Shown: positions 8,523 through 17,863, numbered from the stretch's first letter. The stretch is 64,000 nt of DNA from Alkalinema sp. FACHB-956 (GCF_014697025.1 NZ_JACJRC010000001.1:124001-188000), one strand, 5' to 3'. The notes: a model not told the origin generated them from the sequence alone. Numbers and translations are program-made.

Positions 8523-11500
8523 ATGTTAAACCTACCTGAGCGCCCCTCCCTCCGCAAAGATTCTCAAGGGCTTTCCCCGCTACCCCTGGGAGAATGGCTG
8601 TCGCGTGTGTTGGAAATGCCCCAGGATGCTGTCCAGGTACGGCTACGGGGGAATAGCCTCTACATTCTCTGCCAGGGAAATCCCTGCCCGCCCCAAGCTC
8701 AGGTGCGTCAACAATTAATCGCCGCGATCGCCCAATCTCGGTTTGAAAGTTTATTGCCTTCGGATAGTCCAATCCTGCATCGGGTTGTGGTCTATGGTCG
8801 GGCACTAGGGGATCAAAAGCCGCGCTGGGCAGACACCTTGGAAATCTCCCAGATTGGTGAGCTTTGGGCCAAACAGCAACCAGCGCAAGCACCAGCACAA
8901 CCACCGGCGCAACACGCGCCCAGAGGCAAGTCGTCGTCTCGATCGGCTCAAGTTCCGCCGTCGCCGCCCGCACCTTGGGATCTCTCCCCCATCCCTTCCC
9001 AGCCTCCTGAGCCCGTCTCCTCTGCAATGCCTTCCTCGGAGCGGGTTTCGGTGCCGCCGTTGCGCCCCAAGGCAGCCCCGCAGTCCCTCAAGTCCCTCGC
9101 CGAAAGTGGTAAGCCCACGGCGATCGCCCACTACCTCAGCCAGCACTTAAGCCAATACAACATTGCCGTCCGGGTTAAGGCCAAGCCCATTGCGACCGAT
9201 CGATCGCCCATTCCCAGTGCCCTCGTGACCCAACGCCTCTGGGTAATGTGCGAATCCTCCTATAGCGTGGACGCCAGTTTGATCGCAGAAGCGATCGCCC
9301 AACGCCTGCGGGAACTGAAGCTTGACCAATTCCAAGATGCGATCGTGCTGGGGCAAGTCCAGGGAGAAGCCGAACCCGATTGGACGCTGCGCGTGAATTT
9401 GACTCCGGCGCAAGAGATGCTGCGGCAGTGGGGGCAGTGGGGCGATGCCGCTGCTCTGACCCAATTACTCAACCAGCGGGTCACCTACGCCCAAATTTCC
9501 CTACAGGTTGATCAAACAACCCTGCATATCCACTGTGCGGGCCACCGTGCTGCACCGGATCAAGGTCTGACGGTTGCAGCGATCGAACAGGTGCTCTCCC
9601 CCTTGGCTCCCCGTGGCCTGCATGGTGCCAGCATCTACGGGTTGGAGGCGCAGGCATCCCCGCAGCAGGCCACCTGGGTGCATTGGCTGGAACTCCCCGC
9701 TGCCAATCAGGTGGATCTGGCAGAATCAGCCAATTCCCTGGCACAACGGGGGGACTTGGGCGCGATCGCCTACCTGCTAACCCGACGACTGAATCCGGAT
9801 CTGGCCCAATATCTAGCGACGGGCGGCATTCATTTGCAAGTTCGGCAGCGGGATTCGATTTTGCATATCATGGCGGACTCCCTCCACTGCCCGCCCCAAA
9901 AGCCCACTGTGGCAACGCTAACCCAGTTTTTCCGCGAGGTGCCTGTACCGGGCCTGACGGGGCTGTGTTTCTATGGTCGCCGATCGGGTCAGTCCCAACC
10001 GAGCTGGCGGCGGGGGGTTGATTTAGGAGCCAAGTTGCGGGTTGTGCCAGAAGCAACCCCAGATTTTGCAGCCTCCGATGCCTACGTGGGTGATCTGCTG
10101 TCACCGCCGGGAGCCTTGGTCTGGATTCCCCGCAAGGAGCGGCAGTCCTGGAGCCAGCGTTGGGAAAAATGGTCGGCGGTGATCCAAGATGGTTTGATTC
10201 GATCGACCCTGTTTAGTCCCGTGGTCACGACCCAGCAGCTGGTTCCCGACAAAACGGTGGCAACGGATAGTCGCCTTGCCTTGGTCTGGGGGTTACTGGG
10301 CCTTTGCGTAGCCATCTCCGCCGACTGGAGCCTGGGAATACTGTCCAAATCACAGCCCCAGGATTTAGGTCAATCCTTCGCTCGGAGCCAGCCTGAATTA
10401 AAAACTGAAACAGTGCAACTGCCCAGCCTCAGCCTGAACAAATCCAAATCCCCCACGGATAGCACCTTCAATGCCTCTGGATTTACCCAGGAAGGCCCTG
10501 GAATGATCACCGCTGCCAAAACGGATCCCACGCTGACCAGGATCAATCCGGATCTCCCCGCTGCCCCCCTCCAGGCCAAGGCGATCGTGGATCCTAAGGA
10601 ATCTCCCTACCCCAGCTTGAATGCGGAACAGTTGGATGAGCGGTTGGCGCTGTATCAGCAGTCTGTCAAGCGATCGGGGGTGCCGGATGTGCTGATTGTG
10701 GGAAGTTCGCGGGCCTTGCGCGGCATCGATCCCACGGCTCTACAGGATGCGCTGGCCCAGGAAGGCTACCCCAATGTCAAGGTCTTCAACTTTGGGGTCA
10801 ATGGGGCGACGGCACAGGTGGTGGATCTGTTGCTGCGGCGATTGATTGCCCCCAACCAGTTACCCAAGTTGGTGATTTGGGCTGATGGCGCACGGGCGTT
10901 TAACAGTGGTCGGGTGGATATTACGTATAACGCGATCGCCGTTTCCGAGGGATTCAAGCAACTGCCCCCCGTGGCCCTGCCGGCGATCGCTCAATCAGAA
11001 GCAGCCTCTCCAGCTCCCACAGATCCCGAGGCCGCCAGTGCTGCGCCCAAAGCCCATCTCAAAGAGGCTTACCAAACCTTCGATAAACAACTGGCGGAGG
11101 GACTGGGGCGATTATCCGCTGCCTACGACGACCGATCGACCCTACTCACCGCATTGCAAACCCGTCTACTGGGCGGAAGCCAGCCCTCCCCAACGGAAAC
11201 CTCGCAGGACGCGAATCAAAGTTTGCTGATTCCCTCCAGTGGACGAGGCTTAATCGATATCAACGGGTTCTTGCCGTTGTCCAATCAGTTTAATCCCACC
11301 ACCTATTACCAAAAGTACACTCGGGTGTCTGGCACCTTTGATGGGGACTATGAGTCCTTCCAATTGCCGGGTAAGCAGGAAGATGCGCTCAAAGCGATCG
11401 TGGATTATACCAAGGCTAAAAAGGTTTCCTTAGTTTTTGTGAACCTGCCGTTGACGCTGGAGTATTTGGATGTGCATCGGCGGGAGTACGAAGAGACCTT

Positions 11501-11798
11501 CCAGCAATACATGACGGAAAAGGCCACAGCTTGGGGCTTTACCTATCGCAATTTGGCCTACCAGTGGAAGACGAAGAATGATCTGTTTTCCGATCCTAGT
11601 CACTTGAACCGCTACGGAGCCTATGTCGTGTCCCAGGCGATCGCGCGGGATGCCCTCATTCCTTGGTCCAAGAAAGCTCCCAGCCAGCGACCTTCTGGGG
11701 GCGCAACTTCTGGGGGCGTAACTTCGAATGTGCAGTCTAATCCTCGATCGGGGACTGGAGAGAGTCCCAGTGGCTTATCTTCTAATCTCGATCGGTAA
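8523..11798 (+). CDS. Large DUF1574-type protein: four N-terminal repeats, one membrane segment, SGNH-hydrolase-like domain
   Basis: The protein has 1091 residues. The N-terminal half has four diverged copies of a roughly 100-residue domain (about 20-118, 190-303, 304-403, 404-510). Each carries a beta strand pair of the form LxIxCxx and ends near a YGR/YGL...W motif. Linkers are rich in Pro, Ala and Gln. One transmembrane helix is near 585-605 (WGLLGLCVAISA). The C-terminal part (about 700-1050) resembles DUF1574/SGNH esterases: block I VGSSRALRGIDP (Ser in GSS) and block V DPSHLNRYG (Asp-His). Hence the likely topology is cytoplasmic repeats and an extracytoplasmic hydrolase or acyltransferase-like domain. 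Substrate is unknown. Proteins of this type often relate to acetylation of envelope polysaccharide, which is inference here. A 15-bp duplication (SGGAT/SGGVT) lies near the C-terminus at 11693-11722. Confidence 0.75.
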   Translation: MLNLPERPSLRKDSQGLSPLPLGEWLSRVLEMPQDAVQVRLRGNSLYILCQGNPCPPQAQVRQQLIAAIAQSRFESLLPSDSPILHRVVVYGRALGDQKPRWADTLEISQIGELWAKQQPAQAPAQPPAQHAPRGKSSSRSAQVPPSPPAPWDLSPIPSQPPEPVSSAMPSSERVSVPPLRPKAAPQSLKSLAESGKPTAIAHYLSQHLSQYNIAVRVKAKPIATDRSPIPSALVTQRLWVMCESSYSVDASLIAEAIAQRLRELKLDQFQDAIVLGQVQGEAEPDWTLRVNLTPAQEMLRQWGQWGDAAALTQLLNQRVTYAQISLQVDQTTLHIHCAGHRAAPDQGLTVAAIEQVLSPLAPRGLHGASIYGLEAQASPQQATWVHWLELPAANQVDLAESANSLAQRGDLGAIAYLLTRRLNPDLAQYLATGGIHLQVRQRDSILHIMADSLHCPPQKPTVATLTQFFREVPVPGLTGLCFYGRRSGQSQPSWRRGVDLGAKLRVVPEATPDFAASDAYVGDLLSPPGALVWIPRKERQSWSQRWEKWSAVIQDGLIRSTLFSPVVTTQQLVPDKTVATDSRLALVWGLLGLCVAISADWSLGILSKSQPQDLGQSFARSQPELKTETVQLPSLSLNKSKSPTDSTFNASGFTQEGPGMITAAKTDPTLTRINPDLPAAPLQAKAIVDPKESPYPSLNAEQLDERLALYQQSVKRSGVPDVLIVGSSRALRGIDPTALQDALAQEGYPNVKVFNFGVNGATAQVVDLLLRRLIAPNQLPKLVIWADGARAFNSGRVDITYNAIAVSEGFKQLPPVALPAIAQSEAASPAPTDPEAASAAPKAHLKEAYQTFDKQLAEGLGRLSAAYDDRSTLLTALQTRLLGGSQPSPTETSQDANQSLLIPSSGRGLIDINGFLPLSNQFNPTTYYQKYTRVSGTFDGDYESFQLPGKQEDALKAIVDYTKAKKVSLVFVNLPLTLEYLDVHRREYEETFQQYMTEKATAWGFTYRNLAYQWKTKNDLFSDPSHLNRYGAYVVSQAIARDALIPWSKKAPSQRPSGGATSGGVTSNVQSNPRSGTGESPSGLSSNLDR

Positions 11799-11833
11799 TG
11801 GTTGCATTCCGTTAACGGTTGCATGGTCTCAAT

Positions 11834-12490
11834 CTACGCTTTCCAAAAGTCGGTAATGCTGTAACCCGCTTCCTGGAGCATCGTCCGCAATAGGGGCATA
11901 CACAGGCCGATGACATTGGTATGGCACCCCTCAATTTTTTCGACAAATACGCTGCCTTTTCCTTCGATCGCGAAGCACCCCGCACAGTTTAGGGGTTCCC
12001 CCGTCTCCACGTAGGCGGTAATTTCCGCGTCACTGGGATTGGCAAAATACACCTTGGTGACCTGGTATTTCACCACCTGGAAGCTGGGTTGGAGGTGATC
12101 TGGATTGCGGTAGGCTCCGGCCAACACATGGCCTGTAAAGAGTTCGCCCACTTGGCCACGCATCTGTTTCCAGCGTGCGATCGCTTCCTCAGGACTATCG
12201 GGTTTGCCGTGGATTTCGCCACCGATCGCCAAGACCGAATCGCAGCCCAACATGACTCCCGGTTGATCGCTAAAAAAGCCCCCCGGCGCGCTGCCTCGGT
12301 TCAACCAGAGTTTTTGTAAGCTGGCGTTCAGTTTTTGGCGAGCCAGTTCCTGAACCAGCTCTGCGGGGTCGGTGAGTTGAATCTGATCTTCATCAAACGC
12401 ACTGGGGTAGACAAAGGGATCAATCCCTGCAAGCTGCAATAGACGGCGACGGGCAGGGGAGGCAGAGGCCAGAACAAAGGGAATCGGCAT
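11834..12490 (-). CDS. maf: Maf-like nucleoside triphosphate pyrophosphatase
   Basis: The protein has 218 residues, full length for the family. The N-terminal Maf signature [16 protein letters not shown] is followed by a [16 protein letters not shown] active-site region and a conserved [14 protein letters not shown]-like segment. Maf proteins hydrolyse modified or canonical nucleoside triphosphates to the monophosphate and pyrophosphate and act in the cytoplasm as house-cleaning enzymes. The start at 12490 places the signature at residue 4, as usual. It lies downstream of psbP on the same strand but is separated from it by a hairpin terminator. Confidence 0.93.
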   Translation of the reverse strand: MPIPFVLASASPARRRLLQLAGIDPFVYPSAFDEDQIQLTDPAELVQELARQKLNASLQKLWLNRGSAPGGFFSDQPGVMLGCDSVLAIGGEIHGKPDSPEEAIARWKQMRGQVGELFTGHVLAGAYRNPDHLQPSFQVVKYQVTKVYFANPSDAEITAYVETGEPLNCAGCFAIEGKGSVFVEKIEGCHTNVIGLCMPLLRTMLQEAGYSITDFWKA

Positions 12491-12559
12491 AGAAGCAAGC
12501 AGTCAAACGATGGAATTCAAACAAGCTGGTCAAGAATTTTGACAGCCTGGGGTCGGTGT

Positions 12560-12640
12560 CCAGGTGCCCAGGAGCAGTGACCAGGGATAGTGCCCAGGAG
12601 CAGTGCCCAGGAATAGTTCCCAGGGATAGCGCCCAGTACC
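12560..12640. repeat. Degenerate tandem repeat in the maf leader
   Basis: Four to five imperfect copies of a unit resembling CCCAGGAGCAGTG or CCCAGGGATAGTG lie between maf and psbP. It is non-coding. The copies differ at several positions, so it is older than the perfect repeats elsewhere in the window. Confidence 0.6.
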
Positions 12641-12680
12641 GTTAACCCTTTTCATCATGACGCAAAATCACCCAGCAAAA

Positions 12681-12709
12681 GCTCGATCAAGGAAATCCCC
12701 CGATCGAGC
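12681..12709 (-). terminator. Rho-independent terminator of psbP
   Basis: GCTCGATC at 12681-12688 pairs with GATCGAGC at 12702-12709. On the minus strand the stem is followed by TTTTGC. The position, 100 bp past the psbP stop and before maf, fits a terminator. Confidence 0.65.
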
Positions 12710-12760
12710 CAAAATTCTAATCTTCAGACTGGCTATCGCACCAAACCTCGTACCGTCGCC

Positions 12761-12818
12761 AGTGAAATTAGTTGCCGAAATTAGTTAACAGTGAAATTAG
12801 TTGCCGAAATTAGTTAAC
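12761..12818. repeat. Two copies of a 29-bp unit overlapping the psbP stop codon
   Basis: Units 12761-12789 and 12790-12818 (beginning AGTGAAATTAGTTGCCGAAA) are direct repeats. The second includes the last codons and the TAA stop of psbP, so the 3' end of the gene was copied into the spacer. Confidence 0.85.
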
Positions 12819-13454
12819 GTTGAACGATCGCACCGATTTTTCCAGCAGGGCTTGCATGGTTTCCCAGCGATCCTCCGGCGTCGAAGCATTAAAGGTAAAC
12901 AGCTTACCGCGACTGACCACTGCACTAGCCAAATTGTGACGCTGTTGACCGTTGGGCAGCTTCACCAGGTATTCCAACAGGTAATAGGCTTTGTCCCCCA
13001 GTTGGGTTTCTTGGGCGTTCACCAATTCCGCTGTCCGGCCCGATCCTTCCGGTGCCAGGGCATTCTTGCCAATTTGATACCCCACATCCGTCGGGCTGCC
13101 CAAATCTTGTAATTTTTTCTGGCCTGGGACTGGATTAATGACAACACTGACATTTTCAGTCTGCTCAATAATGTCGTGGAGAACAATATCAGCGTTGGAG
13201 ACCTTCACTTCTACCCAACCCGTGGGATAGAGGAAGCGGTAACCATCTAAACTATCCGAAAAACTTTGCAGTCCGTTCACCCCTACCGCAGCACAGCCTT
13301 GGACGCAAAGCGTCACAATCAGACAGAGGCTGAGTACTAATTGCCGGGAGACTAATTGCCGGGAGACTAATTGCCGGGAGACTGGCCAGGCTACTAGCCG
13401 GGATACATTTTGAAACAGGTGCCGAGACAGGTTGAGTAGCTGCTTTGTGACCAT
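12810..13454 (-). CDS. psbP: PsbP-family photosystem II lipoprotein (CyanoP-like)
   Basis: The protein has 214 residues. Residues 55-214 form a PsbP domain (DGYRFLYPTGWVEVKV, DIVLHDIIEQTENVSVVINP, FTFNASTPEDRWE). It belongs to the thylakoid-lumen proteins associated with photosystem II assembly or the oxygen-evolving side. A lipobox VQGC puts the acylated Cys at residue 54, as in cyanobacterial PsbP, which are lipoproteins. The n-region is unusually long because a 15-bp unit is repeated three times in frame (VSRQL, residues 25-40). A later start is not obvious, so the expanded leader appears to be used. The gene is monocistronic, with a hairpin terminator downstream. Confidence 0.93.
   Translation of the reverse strand: MVTKQLLNLSRHLFQNVSRLVAWPVSRQLVSRQLVSRQLVLSLCLIVTLCVQGCAAVGVNGLQSFSDSLDGYRFLYPTGWVEVKVSNADIVLHDIIEQTENVSVVINPVPGQKKLQDLGSPTDVGYQIGKNALAPEGSGRTAELVNAQETQLGDKAYYLLEYLVKLPNGQQRHNLASAVVSRGKLFTFNASTPEDRWETMQALLEKSVRSFNVN
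13337..13381. repeat. In-frame 15-bp tandem repeat (3 copies) in the psbP signal peptide
   Basis: Three identical units CTAATTGCCGGGAGA occupy 13337-13351, 13352-13366 and 13367-13381. They encode repeats of QLVSR and add ten residues between the start and the hydrophobic core of the signal peptide. Confidence 0.95.
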
Positions 13455-13705
13455 CGCTGAAACTAGGTGCCTCGATCGAGGTAAACAACGTTTTCTATTC
13501 TCCCATGTCCTCGAAGAAAGATTTTCGGTCAGGCTATCCCGATTCCGGTAGAATGCTGCTGGAAGTTAAGCAAGATGTGTAATCAGCGCGGTAGAAACCC
13601 GATGATTCTGCCCATGCTAAGAACAAATCTTTGTGGCAATCGTCATGAGAGACGCCTGCTATAAGATCATCCTCTACCGCCCGTGTGAGTATTTCTGTGA
13701 GCGTA

Positions 13706-14311
13706 ATGCAGTTGAACAATCCCTCTGCTCCATCCACGCCGATCATCCTCGAGACTTTGCCCCATCCGCCTTTACCGGATGGAGTTTGTCCCCGTCGGAC
13801 GCGATCGCAGATTGATCTGCTGTTATTAGCGATCGAGGCGTTGGACCTAACCGGTTCTGAGGCAATCCTCATCGTGGCACGGGATCTAGAGCTAACCAGC
13901 GTGATTCCCGATCGGGTCACCCTATGGCGGCTCCGGAGTACAAATCCTATGCGTCGCACCAATCAGCGGCGATCCTTGGCGGTCGTAGAGGCTAAAGCAC
14001 TCGTCGTCATTTTGTGCAACCTGGCACGGCGGTTGACCGTTGTGGTGCGACAACACCTGCTGACCTATCATCAGCTCCTAGACAAACAACAGCCGCCCAC
14101 TGATGACTTTTACCTCGCAGCTTATTTAGAGCGCTTTCGAGCCCATTTTCGATCGCGGATGAATCCTCGGCGGGCAGCGGTGTTAGCCTACAGCACCGAC
14201 GAAAGCTTGAACCAGCTCGCCCTGGAATTATTAGGTCAATTGTTATTTTGCACAGGCACCTCTGGAATGCAGCGGTTGTGGATTAGCCTGTTTGATGGAG
14301 AAGTGGCATGA
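13706..14311 (+). CDS. DUF3038 family cyanobacterial protein
   Basis: The protein is 201 residues from ATG 13706; a GTG at 13685 is a less likely start. RRTRSQIDLLLLAIEALDL is typical of DUF3038, a cyanobacterial family of unknown function. The rest is mainly alpha-helical with no signal peptide or membrane segment. The stop overlaps the start of the following DUF4335 gene (ATGA at 14308-14311), so the two are translationally coupled. I know the two families as neighbours in other cyanobacteria, which suggests a common process. Confidence 0.85.
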   Translation: MQLNNPSAPSTPIILETLPHPPLPDGVCPRRTRSQIDLLLLAIEALDLTGSEAILIVARDLELTSVIPDRVTLWRLRSTNPMRRTNQRRSLAVVEAKALVVILCNLARRLTVVVRQHLLTYHQLLDKQQPPTDDFYLAAYLERFRAHFRSRMNPRRAAVLAYSTDESLNQLALELLGQLLFCTGTSGMQRLWISLFDGEVA

Positions 14312-15813
14312 GTACAATTCAGCGGCAATATAGCCTACCCAACTGCACCCTCATTTTGGAGGGCTTTCGGGATATGGCCAATTTCAATCCCGCCGAGTTA
14401 CGTCCCGTAATGTCTTTGCTGCTCAATGCAGAATGCCACTTGGAAGGGATCCAGACACCTCTGGTGGGAGGCCGGGAATTTTTTGAAAGTTTAGTGACGG
14501 CTGTGAGTCTCTATGCGCAGGAATGCCTGAGCGGAGTTCCCCTGCCCCATCACCTTTACAGCGATAAGACTGGGCTGGTACAGATCAAGCGAGTGGGGCC
14601 AGATACCCACCAACTCACCTACCGGGTTGAGCCCTCTGAAGCGGGAACGGCCTCGGAACCCAGGGTGGTTAATTTAACGACGGTGCAGTTGTTTGATCTC
14701 GTGGAAGCGATCGATCAATTTGTCGCCGATACGCAAACGCTGCCGTTTTGGTCGTTGAACTTGGCTCCAGTGCCCAAGAAATACGCCCCTCGGGAAATTG
14801 GGGTGAAGCAGGCGCTTCCAGCGGCGATCGGGGTGTCGAGTTTGGCCTTGGCGGGGGCAGCATTATTTGCGATGCCCACCCCGGAGTTTCGCCAGCCCCA
14901 AAACTTCAAGCCCGGCAGTCAACCCAGCCCCACGGCGTCCGCCAGCGCTAGCCCGTCGCCCAGTCCTTCCAGTACAGCACCGGACTTATCGCAACTGGAA
15001 ACGGCGCTGGATAAGGTTCCGCCCATTACCGATCCTGAAGAAATTGCCAAGTTGCAGGCAGGCTTAGAGGAAAAACTGAAGTTGCAGTATTCGGTGGCGG
15101 CGCAGGTGCCCGAAGCGTTGGTCTATCGAGTCAGTGTAGGCAAAGATGGCAACATTGTGGGCTACAAGGATCAGAACGAAGCGGCTCTGAAAAATTCTGC
15201 GAAAACGCCGTTGCCCAGTTTGCTGGTTAAACCCGTACCAGGACAGCCCGTCGCGGAGGCGATCGCCCAGTACCGGGTGACATTCCAACCCGATGGATCC
15301 TTAGAAGTCATCCCCTGGGAAGCGGTAACAGCAGCTAGCCCGAGTCCCAGTCCTAGCGAAAGTCCCAGTGGCAGTCCTAGTCCCAGTCCTAGCGAAAGTC
15401 CCAGTCCCAGCCCTAGCGAAAGCCCCAGTCCAACGCCCAGCCCAGAGGCATCCGCGAGTCCTTCTCCCACGGCTTCCGCAGAATCCGGCGAAGTCACAGA
15501 AATTACGGCTTCTGCTGAGGTAGAGACCCTCCAACCTAAGTTGAGGGAACAGGTGGTTAAGGCTTGGACGGATCCGCTGACCTTTAATGATGATTTGCAG
15601 TTCCGTGTACGGGTAGACAAGGCGGGCAACATTCTCGATTTTCAGCCCCATAACCGCGCTGCCCGAGACAATGTGAATGTGACCCCCCTGCCTCGTCTGG
15701 GCAAAGAAGCCACCTCGGATCAAACGCCCTCCCAGTCCTTTGCGACCTTTAAGGTTGTGTTTCGACCCAATGGACGGCTAGAAGTGAGTCCTTGGCATGG
15801 GTATATCAACTAG
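14308..15813 (+). CDS. DUF4335 family protein with membrane segment and Ser/Pro linkers
   Basis: The protein has 501 residues. The N-terminal DUF4335 domain (about 1-160; RQYSLPNCTLILEGF, LLLNAECHLEG) is followed by one hydrophobic segment (about 173-190, IGVSSLALAGAALFAM). Two similar roughly 80-residue extracytoplasmic domains come next (about 225-340 and 395-500, each with VDKAGN/VGKDGN and VxFxPxGxLEVxPW). Between them lies a long SPSPSPSES-type linker (about 347-390), a low-complexity spacer. Its translational coupling to DUF3038 implies the two act together. Molecular role is unknown. Confidence 0.85.
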   Translation: MSTIQRQYSLPNCTLILEGFRDMANFNPAELRPVMSLLLNAECHLEGIQTPLVGGREFFESLVTAVSLYAQECLSGVPLPHHLYSDKTGLVQIKRVGPDTHQLTYRVEPSEAGTASEPRVVNLTTVQLFDLVEAIDQFVADTQTLPFWSLNLAPVPKKYAPREIGVKQALPAAIGVSSLALAGAALFAMPTPEFRQPQNFKPGSQPSPTASASASPSPSPSSTAPDLSQLETALDKVPPITDPEEIAKLQAGLEEKLKLQYSVAAQVPEALVYRVSVGKDGNIVGYKDQNEAALKNSAKTPLPSLLVKPVPGQPVAEAIAQYRVTFQPDGSLEVIPWEAVTAASPSPSPSESPSGSPSPSPSESPSPSPSESPSPTPSPEASASPSPTASAESGEVTEITASAEVETLQPKLREQVVKAWTDPLTFNDDLQFRVRVDKAGNILDFQPHNRAARDNVNVTPLPRLGKEATSDQTPSQSFATFKVVFRPNGRLEVSPWHGYIN

Positions 15814-15976
15814 GTGAAATCTTCTCCTGGAATTCCCAGAGCTTCCTTCTGAATCGACTCTAGGCAGTTGAGTTACTATCAAGTTAACGATCGTTGAGGG
15901 TGCCTCCATCCTCATGGTGGATTTTGGCAGCATTTTGTGCGATCGTTCATGTTGACCCCATCACCTCTAAGTTTCT

Positions 15977-16351
15977 ATGGAGCAGCCTTCATTGCCCACC
16001 GAGGTCATTCTCCAGGCATCCCAAAAATCCTTGGGGAATGTCTACCTCGATTGGGTCCCTCAACCGGGAGCCTACCTCAACCTCGAAGGTCAGACCTATA
16101 CGGTGCTAGAACGACGCCATCGCTATCAGTTCAAAGCAGGACGGTATCGTCTCCATAAGATTGCGATCTACGTACAAAGTTCGGCTTGCCCAGAGGAACG
16201 GAGCTTGGTTGATGGGCGGTGGGTGATGGGAGACGCAAGCTGCCAATACAATGCGCGATCGGAACTCCTGCGGTGTGCGGTAAATGCCTTTGGGCCTTGT
16301 CAAGGGTGCCAGTTCTACACCCCTCGGGACTCACGATCGCCATTGGGTTGA
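15977..16351 (+). CDS. Small conserved cyanobacterial protein, DUF6464-like
   Basis: The protein has 124 residues. The core GNVYLDWVPQPGAYLNLEGQ and YTVLERRHRYQFKAGRYRLH is a compact beta-rich domain I recall as conserved in cyanobacteria (DUF6464). Four cysteines cluster in the C-terminal half (CPEER, CQYN, LLRCAVN, CQGCQFYTP), which could bind a metal. Function is unknown. It starts with ATG at 15977 after a 160-bp spacer from the DUF4335 gene and may be transcribed alone. Confidence 0.75.
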   Translation: MEQPSLPTEVILQASQKSLGNVYLDWVPQPGAYLNLEGQTYTVLERRHRYQFKAGRYRLHKIAIYVQSSACPEERSLVDGRWVMGDASCQYNARSELLRCAVNAFGPCQGCQFYTPRDSRSPLG

Positions 16352-16403
16352 GTTGGACTGGGTACGGCTGAATGGGGCGTGATCGTTGCATGGACGCGAT
16401 CGC

Positions 16404-17273
16404 TTAATCCATGAGGGATTTATGGTTGAACATATATTCTCCATCCAGAGTTTCATGTTCAATCACGAAAACATTGGAGTAGAGATTGGCGATAATTTGC
16501 TTGCCCTGTTGGGTGAGGGAAAGATACCGCAGGCCATCTTGAATATAGGGATATACCCCTTTCCAGTAGAAACGGGGGTAGTTTTTCCGCAGATCTCCGG
16601 GATTACGGTAGCCCAGCAATTTGTTGACTCCGGTTTCTTCAAACTCGTAGAACAGGGCGCTGATTTTCTTGAGATAGCGGGGATCGCTCAGTTGTCCAAT
16701 TAGATCGGATCCGCGAATCAACCCAGGATAGTCATCGGTGGTTTGATGGTCTTCCGCCGAGGGTACCGGGAAGCGTGTCAGTTCAATATTGCGCTTGATG
16801 GCTTCGGCATCGATCAGGCGATGGTTGCCAAAGCGCTCGTCAATAAACAGTTTGGCCCGATCGACATGGTAGGGGGTCAGGGCAGCATCGGTCGCCCCGT
16901 GGGGTAGTTGGATCATTTCTTCGCCAATGCCGGTGGCATACCAGCCATGGCGATCGGCGCGGCAGACACCCTTGACATAACCAATGTCGTGGCAGACCAG
17001 AGAAATAATAAAGTGCAGCCAGTCTTCACAGGAAACGCCCCCTTCCCGAATTTGTCGGCCTCGCAGGACTTCTTGGCCGACTAAGGTAACGAGAATTGAG
17101 TGCTCCACATTGTGGTAGAGAGCATCACTATTGGCGACATTTTCCATCGCCATGGCACCCACCCAGCCAATGATTTCTTCATAGTCACATTTGAGGCCGC
17201 CGTAGGTGCGTCGGTAGCCCTCGCGCAACTTTTTTACAAAGTCGTCAATTAGTAGCTCAGTTGCATTAAACAT
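16404..17273 (-). CDS. HD-domain metal-dependent phosphohydrolase-like protein
   Basis: The protein has 289 residues. The HD superfamily ligands are visible: NVEHSILV (His, about residue 57) and SLVCHDIGYVKG (HD pair, about residue 94), followed by a further His in DRHGWYA and an Asp downstream. It is soluble with no sensory or GYP motif, so it is not a c-di-GMP phosphodiesterase of the usual kind. Similar HD metalloproteins are widespread in cyanobacteria and uncharacterised. A tandem 25-bp duplication (about 17293-17345) occupies its 5' leader, next to the tRNA gene. Confidence 0.83.
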   Translation of the reverse strand: MFNATELLIDDFVKKLREGYRRTYGGLKCDYEEIIGWVGAMAMENVANSDALYHNVEHSILVTLVGQEVLRGRQIREGGVSCEDWLHFIISLVCHDIGYVKGVCRADRHGWYATGIGEEMIQLPHGATDAALTPYHVDRAKLFIDERFGNHRLIDAEAIKRNIELTRFPVPSAEDHQTTDDYPGLIRGSDLIGQLSDPRYLKKISALFYEFEETGVNKLLGYRNPGDLRKNYPRFYWKGVYPYIQDGLRYLSLTQQGKQIIANLYSNVFVIEHETLDGEYMFNHKSLMD

Positions 17274-17412
17274 TCCGTATAGCCGTATAGCTAGGTGCTA
17301 GGTGATGTTCCTATTGTTCCCCGTGGGTGATGTTCCTATTGTTCCCAGAAATTTCTTAGACAAATGGTGTCCCAATAAAATTTGAATTTGGTATAATCTG
17401 ATGAGCAGCGAC

Positions 17413-17483
17413 GCGGGTATAGTTTAGTGGTAAAACGAAAGCTTCCCAAGCTTTAGTTGCGGGTTCGATTCCCGCTACCCGCT
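17413..17483 (+). tRNA. tRNA-Gly (anticodon CCC)
   Basis: The 71-nt cloverleaf has acceptor stem GCGGGTA / TACCCGC, D-arm GTTTAGTGGTAAAAC and anticodon stem AAAGC/GCTTT with loop TTCCCAA, giving anticodon CCC. The T-arm is GCGGG-TTCGATT-CCCGC and the discriminator base is T. CCA is not encoded. It decodes GGG. A T-rich stretch follows. Confidence 0.95.
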
Positions 17484-17662
17484 TTTCCCTAAATCCCTTT
17501 TGGGCCTAACCTTTCAATGGGTTCTAGAGTTTTCACTGAACTGTTGACTGGTACATACATCCTGCTTGAGGGTCTTTTGAAGCTACCCTCCAGTAAAGCT
17601 TGGGGGAAGTTGGGGGCAATTCAGGTCGAGTAGAAGCACAATCTTGCAGCTAATCCCTTTGA

Positions 17663-17863
17663 GGGGATGGAAAATCGGATGCCGAAATATCGCTCGCTTA
17701 TCCAGGAGAAACCAAGCCCAACGCCGTCACAGAAGCAGCGCGAGAATCGGTTCTAGCCGTATTGCGATCGGACGAGCGACAAGGCATGACCTATCCAGCA
17801 ATTTTCATTATGACAAATCAACATCACAAATCAACTGGAGTGAGGCGGGACTTGCAACTCTAG
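17663..17863 (+). pseudogene. Possible remnant of a small protein gene without a start codon
   Basis: Between a TGA at 17660 and a TAG at 17861 one frame reads protein-like sequence for about 65 codons (EISLAYPGETKPNAV, ESVLAVLRSDERQGMTYPAI). The only ATG codons are late (from about 17787). Overlapping frames look random. I do not recognise a family. The rest of 17484-18069 shows no gene. Confidence 0.3.
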
